Made by a program: the position numbers and the translations under genes
Notes under the pieces: generated by a model
What the model saw: the letters and a program-made list of their open reading frames with translations, nothing else
Told to the model about the DNA's origin: nothing
Database searches by the model: none
In this document: one piece after another, positions 1 to 8,332 of the stretch
How positions within the stretch are numbered: the stretch's first letter is position 1
Layout of the letters: every line of letters begins with the position of its first letter
Source of the DNA: Ruminococcus sp.
GTDB taxonomy: Bacteria > Bacillota > Clostridia > Oscillospirales > Ruminococcaceae
Reading direction: 5' to 3'
NCBI GenBank assembly: GCA_021200415.1
Contig: JAJQGO010000057.1
Location: 1 to 64,000, forward strand
Length of the DNA stretch: 64,000 bases

Positions 1-223
1 ACTATTTGCAATTGGTTGGAGGGGCTTGCACAATAAGGTGTCATACCGCCACACTATATAAGGTTGATGAATATGTGCAGGGAACAAGAGAGTTTTTTGA
101 GACTGATCTGCGATGTTGGCTGGAGCATTCAGTTCTGCAAAAAATCTCTGTAAATTCAAAAACTGTGATAAAAAGCGTTATAATGGAGCGTGGCGGAATG
201 AAAACAGACTGATATCCGGCGGC

Positions 224-390
224 TTGGCCAAGTATGTCGGGATATATTATTTTAAGCTTGCCAAACACTTTGTCCCACTTTCTGATCAGCATAGCCCTTT
301 TATTAGCGATCTCATGTGTTGCCAGATACAAAGCCTTAAGAAGCGCTGTATCACTGGGAAATACGCTTCTCTGCTTATTCAGACGACAGT
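224..390 (-). pseudogene. IS256/Mutator-family transposase remnant (C-terminal end only)
   Basis: Read on the minus strand, this stretch encodes a segment typical of the last 50 residues of IS256-type transposases: SVFPSD, ALLKALYLATHEI, then a conserved basic/aromatic stretch (RKWDKVFGKLKIIYPD). No DDE catalytic core is present; upstream of this segment the frame turns into unrelated sequence. The C-terminal tail alone cannot be active, so this is a decayed insertion sequence. The lower-coordinate flank (about 1-220) probably holds the rest of the IS end, but I could not identify a terminal repeat with certainty. Sequence here is more AT-rich than the rest of the window. Confidence 0.6.
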
Positions 391-457
391 AGCCACTATT
401 AAAACAACACCGCAAAAATATACTTAATGTTTTTATGCAAAAATCCCTCAAAAACGA

Positions 458-486
458 TTGACAAATAGAAACATCCATGGTAAAAT
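458..486 (+). promoter_or_regulatory. Promoter upstream of hypothetical gene at 541
   Basis: TTGACA at 458-463 and TAAAAT at 481-486 are separated by exactly 17 bases. The placement about 55 bases before the ORF at 541 supports that ORF being expressed. Confidence 0.55.
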
Positions 487-540
487 ATACATAGATGAAT
501 TTGACTTGCATCTAAAAAATATGATAAATATGGTGATTAT

Positions 541-1056
541 ATGCGACTTTTAAACGAAGTAAAAATGCTGAGAGCTGCGTTCCCCGACATAAAAATCAGG
601 CAGCTTCTTGACGATTACAACATGAAATATGCGCTTTTTGTTACACCTGATCCGGACGAGGAAATCAGAGTGCTTTTTGACCATTATGAATATATTTTGC
701 AATATTACGGTTATGAATATAAATATAATAAGAAAATGACCAGCTTCGATAACGTAGTTGAGGAAATCAGATATATCATGAGTGGAAAGTCTATTCTGTT
801 AAAATTTTACGGAGATGGCAAGCTTATAAATAGTGCTGTTGAGAATAGTAATATGACGTGTAAAAATAATATGCCGGATTTTGTTAACGCAATTTGTCTT
901 TATCTTGATATTCGTGATCCCGGCGATGTTACGGTTACGGCTCACATATACGGTCAGAAGCCCGATAAATCCCTGCATCTCGGCAAGGTCGAGATATGCG
1001 AGTATATCGACGATTTTTCCTTTCGCAATATTAAAATCAAGGAATTTGATTGGTAA
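541..1056 (+). CDS. Hypothetical protein (171 aa)
   Basis: I do not recognise this family. It is a soluble, mixed-charge protein with no signal peptide and no membrane segment. The N-terminal half is rich in Asp, Glu and Tyr (DPDEEIRVLF, then several Tyr in EYILQYYGYEYKY), and the C-terminal half looks like alternating beta strands. A consensus-like promoter sits 55 bases upstream. The SD is weak (GGTGAT at about -10), so the exact start is less certain than the frame. It lies between an IS256 remnant and an orphan ORF on the opposite strand, which suggests an accessory position. No operon partner is evident. Confidence 0.55.
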   Translation: MRLLNEVKMLRAAFPDIKIRQLLDDYNMKYALFVTPDPDEEIRVLFDHYEYILQYYGYEYKYNKKMTSFDNVVEEIRYIMSGKSILLKFYGDGKLINSAVENSNMTCKNNMPDFVNAICLYLDIRDPGDVTVTAHIYGQKPDKSLHLGKVEICEYIDDFSFRNIKIKEFDW

Positions 1057-1148
1057 ATGGTAGGATTGGACTACATATAATTTTCTTGCAATTATATAAG
1101 ATTATACAATTTAATATACTCGCAAAACAAAAGAAAGAATAAATATGT

Positions 1149-1505
1149 TTAAAAAATACTATGAAAAGCTCCTGCAACAGCTATCTCCCCCTCCACAGAT
1201 ATACCCATAGCTTTTAATTTTTCAATCATTTCATTTTTATCAATATCACCGTTTGCAAATGCTTGCTGAAGTCCGGAACCAAAGCAAATTGTTTTCGGCA
1301 GTGTCTTTCCATATTTTTGATGTAATTCATTTGGCGTCCAGCCACGATTTGCCCAAATGTGCTTGAGAAGTGCAGCCATCAGATTTTCTCCTTCTTTGAA
1401 CCTCTCTGTAGTATATAAACGCAAACCAACATCCATGCATATTTTACCATGTGTATTTCTGCTTGTCAATCGTTTCCGAGGAATTCCCACAGCAGCTTCA
1501 CACAA
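1149..1505 (-). CDS. Small hypothetical protein (118 aa, TTG start) of uncertain reality
   Basis: An open frame of 118 codons with a plausible soluble composition (EGENLMAALLKHIWANRGW, then a Gly/Ala-rich end), but no family that I recognise. The farthest start is a TTG at 1505 with only a weak AAGG upstream; an ATG at 1436 has no clear SD. No terminator or promoter could be placed. It may be a fragment of a mobile or phage-type gene, given the IS remnant nearby, or a chance frame in AT-rich DNA. Confidence 0.35.
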   Translation of the reverse strand: MCEAAVGIPRKRLTSRNTHGKICMDVGLRLYTTERFKEGENLMAALLKHIWANRGWTPNELHQKYGKTLPKTICFGSGLQQAFANGDIDKNEMIEKLKAMGISVEGEIAVAGAFHSIF

Positions 1506-1653
1506 ACCTTAAGGCATATTCGAGATTACCCTCAGATATGCTTTTTTGTATTTTATGTGATAGGAATTTTCAGAAGTTTATCACAGCTTCATTAGTAAAA
1601 TTTAAAATAAACCCATTAAAATAGAAACATCTTTGAGGAAATGGAGTACATTT

Positions 1654-3501
1654 ATGGATATTGAAGAACTGAAACGCATTAAAAAAGCAAGTCCCCGAAC
1701 CATGGAAAAGCTTCAAGAGGAATTTTTGCCTCGCTGCTGGTTCATTTGCTATCACCTGACACAAAACACGAAAACTGCCGCTCCCCTTCTTATTCAGGCC
1801 TGGTCTAAGACACTCGGCAGATTGATGCAGGCAAAGAAAGCTCCCAACGAAAGCTTTCTCGAATTGGTTGCCGCAGAGATTTACTCAGAATCTCAGAAGG
1901 ACATCGAACCAAACGAGGATTTCGCCGACTGTCCTCCACCGGAGGTATCCCCAAGCTTTCGGGTCTTTACTGATCAATTCGCTGATATGGACGAAAAAAA
2001 ACGTACTCCTTATCTGCTTTGCACCTTCGGCGGTCTGAGCACCGCAAAAATGGCACAGCTCATGAACGTATCGTCTGACCGCTCAAAAAGATTGGTGCAG
2101 GACGCTTCAACGGAAATTATCGAACACGCAAAATCCGTAAAAAGAAGCAGCGGAACTCAGCTTGTTACCCTCTCGGCTAAATTCCGCAACACCGACGGCA
2201 GCGGTCTTGCAGAGGTTGAAGTGCCGGAATTCGTTCAGGCAAGCCTGGATCATGTCTTATCACAGGAGCTGGACGTTGAGCCTCTGCCGAAGGAACACGT
2301 TGAAACAAAGGCTCCGAAAAATACTGCGGCTTCCTCCGCAGCAAAAAAATCTACCGGAAGGGAAATGAAAACAATGCCGCAGAAAGCTATACCCCAGAAA
2401 ACTGTATCCCAAAGAAAACGTACAGCAAAAATCCGAAAGCGTATTATTACAATTGCCGTTGTGTGCGCTATTGTCGCAGCAGGCGGAATTGGCTTGTGGA
2501 GATATTCTCTCCGGAATAACGCAGGCGGAGAAATCGTCACGACGTATTACACAGAGGCTATTACATACGGCGATGTGGATTCCACAATCAGCGGCAGCGG
2601 TTCGCTGACACCTGTAACAAATGAAATGCTGAGCTGCAGCAATCCCTGCGTCGTGGACGAAATTGACGTTGCTGTCGGCGACACGGTCGAAGAGGGCGAT
2701 GTTATCGCAGTTGTAACACAAACTATCACAACAACCACCGTTGATGAGGGAACTATGCAGATGTCCGAGGAAACAACAGAGGAGGAACTGGAAATCACAG
2801 CTCCCTGTGCAGGAATTGTTACGGAGCTTGCCGCTGCGGAGGGTGACAGCCTGTCCGCAGGAAGTGAAATTGCCATCGTTCTGGGAACGGATACAGGCTT
2901 CACTGTAAGCCTGTCTGTTGATGAAACAGAAATCGCCAATGTTGCAATCGGTCAGGAGGCTACTATTACTGTAGATGCCGTAAACGATGAATTTACCGGC
3001 GAGGTTACAAATCTTTCCTATAACGGCTCATCAAACGGCAGCACAACATCATATCAGCTGACTGTTACCATGGATTACGAGGAGGGTGTCTACTCCGGCA
3101 TGACTGCGGCAACGGAAATTGTAATCGAATCCAGCGGCGACGGACTCCTTGTACCTGTTGATGCCGTACATACCTCCGGTGACGACAGCTATGTTTACCT
3201 TGCACCCTCCGATGCGGACGAGGGCACTGAATATGACGAGGACGAGCTTGATTTAAGCGACCTTACCAAGGTAACCGTTACAACGGATATGTCCGACGGC
3301 AGCTATATTATGATTGAAAGCGATGAGTTAGCGGAGGGCGACCTCATCATTATGACGGAAATCTCCACAACCGCAACAGCTTCTGACAGCGACGACTCTT
3401 CAGGCTTCGGCAGAATGAGCGGCGGCATGGGCGGCGGCATGGACTTCGGCGGCGGCGGAGGCATGGACTTCGGCAATATGCCTGCAATGGGCGGACAATA
3501 A
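1654..3501 (+). CDS. HlyD/MacA-type efflux adaptor with an N-terminal sigma-factor-like cytoplasmic region
   Basis: Adaptor (membrane fusion) subunit of an ABC exporter, 615 aa. ATG 1654 is chosen over the in-frame ATG 1633 because GGAG lies 9 bases ahead of it. Residues 20-75 and 110-160 resemble sigma-70 regions 2 and 4: the second has DMDEKKRTPYLLCTFGGLSTAKMA followed by a helix-turn-helix-like MNVSSDRSKR. A low-complexity Lys/Gln/Ala linker follows, then one membrane helix at about 263-285 preceded by Arg/Lys. The external part has the barrel-sandwich/lipoyl halves and beta-barrel of the HlyD family (about 300-560), then a Gly/Met-rich tail. The ATPase starts 16 bases downstream and the permease overlaps the ATPase, so this is an operon. 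Adaptors normally begin directly with the membrane helix; the extra 260 residues are unusual. The sigma resemblance is by eye only. Confidence 0.85.
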   Translation: MDIEELKRIKKASPRTMEKLQEEFLPRCWFICYHLTQNTKTAAPLLIQAWSKTLGRLMQAKKAPNESFLELVAAEIYSESQKDIEPNEDFADCPPPEVSPSFRVFTDQFADMDEKKRTPYLLCTFGGLSTAKMAQLMNVSSDRSKRLVQDASTEIIEHAKSVKRSSGTQLVTLSAKFRNTDGSGLAEVEVPEFVQASLDHVLSQELDVEPLPKEHVETKAPKNTAASSAAKKSTGREMKTMPQKAIPQKTVSQRKRTAKIRKRIITIAVVCAIVAAGGIGLWRYSLRNNAGGEIVTTYYTEAITYGDVDSTISGSGSLTPVTNEMLSCSNPCVVDEIDVAVGDTVEEGDVIAVVTQTITTTTVDEGTMQMSEETTEEELEITAPCAGIVTELAAAEGDSLSAGSEIAIVLGTDTGFTVSLSVDETEIANVAIGQEATITVDAVNDEFTGEVTNLSYNGSSNGSTTSYQLTVTMDYEEGVYSGMTAATEIVIESSGDGLLVPVDAVHTSGDDSYVYLAPSDADEGTEYDEDELDLSDLTKVTVTTDMSDGSYIMIESDELAEGDLIIMTEISTTATASDSDDSSGFGRMSGGMGGGMDFGGGGGMDFGNMPAMGGQ

Positions 3502-3516
3502 GGCAGGTGAATCGGC

Positions 3517-4197
3517 ATGATAAAATTACGTCATATTTATAAATCCTACGCTATGGGCGAAGTGGATGTGCCGGTACTCAAGGATGTCAATCTCCATGTC
3601 AAGCCACATGAATTTGTGTCAATTTTAGGTCCCTCCGGAAGCGGCAAATCCACGCTGATGAATATTATCGGCTGTCTGGACGTTCCCGACAGCGGCGACT
3701 ATATCTTAGACGGAGCATATGTGGATAACTGCACGGAGGACGAGCTGAGCGATATACGCGGTACGAAAATCGGCTTTATTTTTCAGCAGTTCAATCTGCT
3801 CTCGGATCTGACAGCCTACGAAAACGTTGAAATGCCGCTGCTGTATCATAAAATCTCAAAGGCGGAGCGTAAGGAACGTGTGGAGCGCACGCTGGAACAG
3901 GTCGGCTTAAAGGATCGTATGCATCATAAGCCCTCACAGCTGTCAGGCGGACAGCAGCAGCGTGTAGCAATCGCAAGAGTTCTTGCCTCTGAGCCGTCAA
4001 TTATACTGGCTGATGAGCCTACCGGAAACTTAGACTCCACCTCCGGCACGGAAATTATGGGAATCATCAAGGATCTGTGGAAGCAGGGCAACACTATAGT
4101 TCTCATTACGCATGATAATTCAGTAGCCGATCAGGCACAGCGAAAGGTATACGTAAGCGACGGCAGACTCAGCGATAAAAAGGAGGAAGCAGTATGA
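3517..4197 (+). CDS. ABC transporter ATPase, MacB/LolD/YknY type
   Basis: Nucleotide-binding subunit (226 aa) that powers the neighbouring MacB-like permease and HlyD adaptor. Walker A GPSGSGKST is near residue 38, the signature LSGGQQQRVAIARVL near 142, and Walker B ILADEPTGNLDS follows, with the H-loop in ITHD. The EPTGNLD form and the length are those of the MacB/LolD subfamily, which exports peptides, lipoproteins or antibiotics from the membrane rather than importing solutes. The SD is AGGCAGGTG, a suitable distance before the ATG. Its stop overlaps the permease start as ATGA, which indicates translational coupling. Confidence 0.93.
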   Translation: MIKLRHIYKSYAMGEVDVPVLKDVNLHVKPHEFVSILGPSGSGKSTLMNIIGCLDVPDSGDYILDGAYVDNCTEDELSDIRGTKIGFIFQQFNLLSDLTAYENVEMPLLYHKISKAERKERVERTLEQVGLKDRMHHKPSQLSGGQQQRVAIARVLASEPSIILADEPTGNLDSTSGTEIMGIIKDLWKQGNTIVLITHDNSVADQAQRKVYVSDGRLSDKKEEAV

Positions 4198-5354
4198 CAT
4201 GGAAAATCATTAAGCTCTCTCTGAAAGCAATCTACAACAACAAAATGCGTTCTCTCCTGACCATGCTCGGAATTATCATCGGCGTTATGGCAGTTGTAAT
4301 TCTCGTTTCCATTACGGAGGGAGCAACAAGCGGTATTACGGACAGCATCTCCAGCATGGGATCCTCCCTTATTACGGCGACTATCTCCGATGAGGACGTT
4401 ACACTTTCGGCGGAGGACGTAGAGGAGCTGACAAACTATAGATCAATCTCAAGCGTTGCTCCGATTATCTCCCTTAATGAAACCGTAACTAAGGGCACAG
4501 AGTCGGGTTCCTACTCGATTATAGGAACTACAGCTTCTTATTTTGAGGTTCAGGACGAAGGCGTGCAAAGCGGCAGAATTTTAGCGGAATCAGATGAGGA
4601 ATGGACAACGAGAGTCGCAGTTATCGGAACGGACGTTGCGGAGGATTTGTTCGGCACATGGGATGCCGTCGGCGGTACAATTACCATTGGCGATAAGGTG
4701 TACAAGGTTGTCGGCGTTATTGAGGAACAGGGCAGCAGCTTGTCAGGCTCAGACGACAGCTCGATTATTATCCCCTATTCCACAGCGGCACGCATAAGCG
4801 GTCAGAGCGGCGTCAGCAGCTTCTATGTAAAGGCGACAAACGACAACATGGTAAACTCCGCCGTTAATTCAATCAGTATGTTTTTGCTTCAGGCAACACG
4901 TGACGAGGACGCATACACCGTCAGCAACAGCTCCGACGTTCTGGACACAATGGAGGACGTTACAGATACAATGTCGCTGCTGCTTGCGGGAATCGCTGCA
5001 ATTTCACTTGTTGTAGGCGGCATTGGCATTATGAACATAATGATGGTTTCGGTTTCGGAGCGTACAAGAGAAATCGGCATACGTAAGGCTATCGGAGCAA
5101 AGAGAAGGCACATTATGCTGCAATTCCTGTGCGAAGCCTGTATCCTGTCCGTCCTTGGCGGTTTAATCGGACTTCTTCTTTCATTCGTTACAATTCGCAT
5201 TTACAACATCATCGCAAGCGCTTCTGTTGTTATGAACGGATCAATTGCAGCTGCCGCAATTTTATTCTGCGCAGTTATCGGCGTGGCGTTCGGCAGCTAT
5301 CCTGCGGCAAAGGCATCAAGGCTGCAGCCTATTGACGCGCTTCATACTTCATAA
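4194..5354 (+). CDS. ABC transporter permease, MacB/FtsX type (YknZ-like)
   Basis: Membrane subunit of 386 aa. It has one N-terminal helix (about 18-42), a large extracytoplasmic MacB core domain (about 45-250), then three C-terminal helices typical of the FtsX fold with the conserved cytoplasmic segment SERTREIGIRKAIGAKRRHI. The length is normal for Gram-positive YknZ homologues. It overlaps the ATPase by 4 bases and completes a YknXYZ/MacAB-like tripartite system. The substrate cannot be told from sequence; family members export toxic peptides or antimicrobials. A strong terminator follows at once. Confidence 0.92.
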   Translation: MTWKIIKLSLKAIYNNKMRSLLTMLGIIIGVMAVVILVSITEGATSGITDSISSMGSSLITATISDEDVTLSAEDVEELTNYRSISSVAPIISLNETVTKGTESGSYSIIGTTASYFEVQDEGVQSGRILAESDEEWTTRVAVIGTDVAEDLFGTWDAVGGTITIGDKVYKVVGVIEEQGSSLSGSDDSSIIIPYSTAARISGQSGVSSFYVKATNDNMVNSAVNSISMFLLQATRDEDAYTVSNSSDVLDTMEDVTDTMSLLLAGIAAISLVVGGIGIMNIMMVSVSERTREIGIRKAIGAKRRHIMLQFLCEACILSVLGGLIGLLLSFVTIRIYNIIASASVVMNGSIAAAAILFCAVIGVAFGSYPAAKASRLQPIDALHTS

Positions 5355-5370
5355 TATCCAAAATAAATTC

Positions 5371-5402
5371 AGCACCGCACAGTTTTGTGCGGTGCTTTTA
5401 TA
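5371..5402 (+). terminator. Rho-independent terminator of the ABC exporter operon
   Basis: Stem AGCACCGCAC / GTGCGGTGCT around a TTTT-containing loop, then a T-rich tail. The CACCGCAC core recalls the family A repeat ends described elsewhere, but the hairpin is a normal terminator in size and position. Confidence 0.85.
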
Positions 5403-5412
5403 TTTAAGACTA

Positions 5413-5441
5413 TAGACTTTTTCGGGATTATGTGCTATAAT
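5413..5441 (+). promoter_or_regulatory. Promoter of the maf-DUF1015 gene
   Basis: TAGACT (5413-5418), 17-base spacer, TATAAT (5436-5441), about 38 bases ahead of the chosen start codon. Confidence 0.5.
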
Positions 5442-5478
5442 GATGATATAGACTTATGCAAAACGAATGGAGATTTTT

Positions 5479-7305
5479 ATGAAAATAATTCTTGCCTCCG
5501 CTTCGCCAAGACGGCGTGAGCTGTTAAGGCTTATTACTGATGATTTCACAGCTGTCAGCACTGACGCCGATGAAGCTCTCCCGAAAAATATTCCTGCCGA
5601 AAACGCCGCTGAATATCTTTCGTCTGTTAAGGCAAATGCCGCGGCAGCTCTCTTTCCGGAGGATATTGTTATCGGCTGCGACACAACCGTTATCTGCGGC
5701 AGCTCGATTCTTGGCAAGCCCCACAGCAAAGACCAATGCAGAGAATTTATCTCCCTGCTTTCAGGGAAATCCCATACTGTAATTACCGGCTGCACTTTGA
5801 TTTGCGGCAGCCTTCGCAAAAGCTTTTCCACTGCGACATCTGTGACCTTCCGCAAGCTCTCACAGGAGGAAATCGAAAGCTACATCTCAACGGACGAGCC
5901 TTACGATAAGGCGGGCGGCTACGCAGTTCAGGGAAAGGGTGCGCTTCTCATCGAAAAAATTGACGGCGATTACTTCAATGTTGTGGGACTTCCCGTATCA
6001 ACGCTAAATATTGAATTAAAAAAATTTATTAAGGAGATTACCATGAAAAATACTGCTTTTCAACCTGCAAATATTCTCATTCCCAAAAAATCGGCTGACA
6101 TGAGCAAATGGGCAGTTGTAGCCTGCGACCAATACACAGGCGAGCCTGAATACTGGAACAGCGTCTATGAGGCTGTCGGCTCTGAGCCTTCCTCCCTGAA
6201 TCTGATTCTCCCCGAAATTTATCTTGAGGACAGCAATGTTCAGGAACGCATTGATAATATTCACTCCGCTATGAATTCCTATCTGAGCAGCGATTTTTTT
6301 GACGAATACAAGGATGCTATGATTTACGTGCGCCGTACCCAGAGCAACGGCATTCTCCGTCAGGGAATTATCGGAAAAATCGACCTTGAAAAATATGACT
6401 TCTCAAAGGGCAGCTCATCGGAGGTTCGTGCAACCGAAGCAACTGTCATCGAACGCATTCCCCCAAGAATCAGGGTCAGACAGAACGCTCCTCTTGAGCT
6501 TCCGCATATTATGATTCTTATTGACGACCCCGAAAATACCGTCATTGAGCCGCTTGCCGATATGCAGCTTGAGCAGCTCTACGATACGGAGCTTATGCAG
6601 GGCGGCGGAAGCATCAGCGGCTATCTCGTTTCATCGGAGCAGCAGGAAAAAATAAACTCCGCCCTGTGCAGACTTGCCGATGCCGACAGCTTCAATAAAA
6701 AATACGGACTTGAAAATTCCCCTGTTCTTCTTTTTGCAATGGGCGATGGAAATCATTCTCTCGCAACGGCAAAGGAATTTTATGAGCAGCTGAAAAAAGC
6801 AAATCCGGATAAGGATTTATCAAATCACCCCGCACGCTATGCTCTCGCCGAAATAGTCAACCTCCACAGTCCTGCGCTGGAGTTCGAAGCAATACACCGC
6901 CTTGTATATGATACCGACTGCGAAAAGCTTATTGCCGATATGGAGAACGCTCTGATGCTTTCCGACGGCTCGGGTGAACAGTCCTTCACCTACATTTACG
7001 GCAGCTCCTCCAAGACAGCTTCAATCGGCAGGGAATCATCAAATCTCACGGTCGGCTCGCTCCAAAATTTCCTCGATTCCTGGCTCAGGGAGAACGGCGG
7101 CAAGGTGGATTATATTCACGGTGCGGACACGGTAAAGGCTCTTGCGGAACGCCACGGCGGAATCGCATTTATACTTCCCGATATGGATAAGTCAGAGCTG
7201 TTCCCGACTGTAATCAAGGACGGAGCGCTCCCCAGAAAAACATTCTCAATGGGTCACGCTGCCGATAAGAGATACTACATCGAAGCAAGAAAAATCACAG
7301 AATAA
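5479..7305 (+). CDS. maf: Maf-family nucleotide pyrophosphatase continuous with a DUF1015 protein
   Basis: A single open frame of 608 codons from ATG 5479 (GGAG at 5469). Residues 1 to about 185 are a complete Maf protein: the start ILASASPRRREL, the DEPYDKAGGYAVQG block and the end YFNVVGLPVS. Maf proteins hydrolyse dTTP/UTP or modified nucleotides to monophosphates. From residue 189 on (ATG 6043) comes a complete DUF1015 protein (about 420 aa, function unknown, FAMGDGNHSLATAKEFY motif). The joint is odd: a textbook AAGGAG sits 6 bases before ATG 6043, exactly as at a gene start, yet no stop codon separates the halves. So either one fused protein is made, or a fusion plus free DUF1015 from the internal start. 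A terminator follows. Confidence 0.85.
   Translation: MKIILASASPRRRELLRLITDDFTAVSTDADEALPKNIPAENAAEYLSSVKANAAAALFPEDIVIGCDTTVICGSSILGKPHSKDQCREFISLLSGKSHTVITGCTLICGSLRKSFSTATSVTFRKLSQEEIESYISTDEPYDKAGGYAVQGKGALLIEKIDGDYFNVVGLPVSTLNIELKKFIKEITMKNTAFQPANILIPKKSADMSKWAVVACDQYTGEPEYWNSVYEAVGSEPSSLNLILPEIYLEDSNVQERIDNIHSAMNSYLSSDFFDEYKDAMIYVRRTQSNGILRQGIIGKIDLEKYDFSKGSSSEVRATEATVIERIPPRIRVRQNAPLELPHIMILIDDPENTVIEPLADMQLEQLYDTELMQGGGSISGYLVSSEQQEKINSALCRLADADSFNKKYGLENSPVLLFAMGDGNHSLATAKEFYEQLKKANPDKDLSNHPARYALAEIVNLHSPALEFEAIHRLVYDTDCEKLIADMENALMLSDGSGEQSFTYIYGSSSKTASIGRESSNLTVGSLQNFLDSWLRENGGKVDYIHGADTVKALAERHGGIAFILPDMDKSELFPTVIKDGALPRKTFSMGHAADKRYYIEARKITE
6031..7305 (+). other. Internal SD and start for a possible separate DUF1015 product
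   Basis: AAGGAG at 6031-6036 precedes ATG 6043 in frame inside the Maf-DUF1015 ORF. The 420-residue product would start MKNTAFQPANIL, which is where free DUF1015 proteins normally start. The ancestral arrangement was probably two adjacent genes whose intervening stop was lost. Confidence 0.5.
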
Positions 7306-7312
7306 AATAAAA

Positions 7313-7343
7313 GGCTGATGCAAATGCATCAGCCGATTTTTTG
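7313..7343 (+). terminator. Terminator after maf-DUF1015
   Basis: Stem GGCTGATGC / GCATCAGCC with a four-base AAAT loop, then GATTTTTTG. It lies between convergent genes. Confidence 0.85.
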
Positions 7344-7357
7344 CCTTTGGAAACAAA

Positions 7358-8317
7358 TCAATAGAATGTCGCAACCTCTTTTTCGGGAGCTGTTGTTTCC
7401 TTGATCTCACTCACGTATAAAACAGGGCCTTTTCCACGGTAAAGCTTATGCTTCTGAACCTTTATAAGTCCCTTAACCTGTATCCATTTGCGGTTTCCGA
7501 CTTCAAATTTCCCGTCAAGCTGTGCCGCAACCCAGCAATACTGAATATCCTCAACACAGCAGGTCATTATGTGACGTCCCACTGCAACTGTATCCTTCGG
7601 GAATTTCGGATTTCTCGCAGCTATGGCGCGGAAGGAGATTATCTTTCCGTCATATTTCATAGGCTCGTCCATAATATCACGATACCACAGCGCATAATCG
7701 TTATCCTCGATAGTTATTTCCTTTGCTTCAACGTCAAAGGGCAGCGGATCTTCAATTTCATCGTACTTGACCTCGCCGTCTGTATATTCATAGGCAATAT
7801 CCGATCTTCTGCTGACGCCTCTGACAATTTTGTGGAATTCCATCATATCCATGCTCTTATCGAAGCGATTGAAAACTGTCAGCTCGCAGATATTCAGCTT
7901 ATCCACAACAAGGCTTCGCATATTTGCGTTGTACTGCATAAAGGTTGAGGCGTCCGCAAAGAACATGACCTGATATATTCCCCAATCATCAGGCATATTG
8001 CTGAACAGGTCGGAAACAGTCCACATACCGTTATACTCAATGACAACACGTTCAGCTCTGCATTCATGGAGAAGCCTGCTGAGGTTTTCCTCCGTCAGCT
8101 GGTTTTTATCCTCGATTACACGCATATACACGTCCTTTTTCGGGAATCGTGACGGGTCGTATTCCTCCTCACCCTCCTCGCAGATAAGGAGAAGCGTCCT
8201 TTCACCTGTGTTAAAGCGTTTATCTTCAAGCGTTTCCTGAATAAACTTAGTTTTTCCCGATTCCAGAAATCCAAGAAACAGGTAAACCGGAATCATTTCC
8301 CTTTCTCTCGAAGGCAT
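7358..8317 (-). CDS. CobW-like (COG0523-related) GTP-binding protein, second member of pair
   Basis: P-loop GTPase of 319 aa with the start PVYLFLGFLESGKTKF (G1 motif GFLESGKT), a variant of the CobW/UreG/HypB nucleotide-binding fold. It lacks the CxCC metal motif of classical CobW proteins; the last 130 residues form a separate beta-rich domain ending KLYRGKGPVLYVSEIKE, as in the uncharacterised TIGR03943-like proteins. The start at 8317 is supported by AAGGAGGG 9 bases upstream. It begins 15 bases after the stop of the His-rich CobW gene, so the two are co-transcribed. A role in metal delivery or metal-stress response is inferred from family and neighbour; no substrate is evident. Confidence 0.8.
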   Translation of the reverse strand: MPSREREMIPVYLFLGFLESGKTKFIQETLEDKRFNTGERTLLLICEEGEEEYDPSRFPKKDVYMRVIEDKNQLTEENLSRLLHECRAERVVIEYNGMWTVSDLFSNMPDDWGIYQVMFFADASTFMQYNANMRSLVVDKLNICELTVFNRFDKSMDMMEFHKIVRGVSRRSDIAYEYTDGEVKYDEIEDPLPFDVEAKEITIEDNDYALWYRDIMDEPMKYDGKIISFRAIAARNPKFPKDTVAVGRHIMTCCVEDIQYCWVAAQLDGKFEVGNRKWIQVKGLIKVQKHKLYRGKGPVLYVSEIKETTAPEKEVATFY

Positions 8318-8332
8318 TCTAAATTTCCCTCC

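Noticed and set aside
113-427. Plus-strand ORFs in the first 430 bases
   Set aside because: They are antisense to the IS256 remnant, with no SD or recognisable family.
2250-2939. Minus-strand frames inside the adaptor gene
   Set aside because: Antisense shadows with low-complexity translation and no SD.
5371-5402. Another family A element, from the CACCGCAC/GTGCGGTG match
   Set aside because: The flanking AAGGCAA is missing and the hairpin is an ordinary terminator at a gene end.
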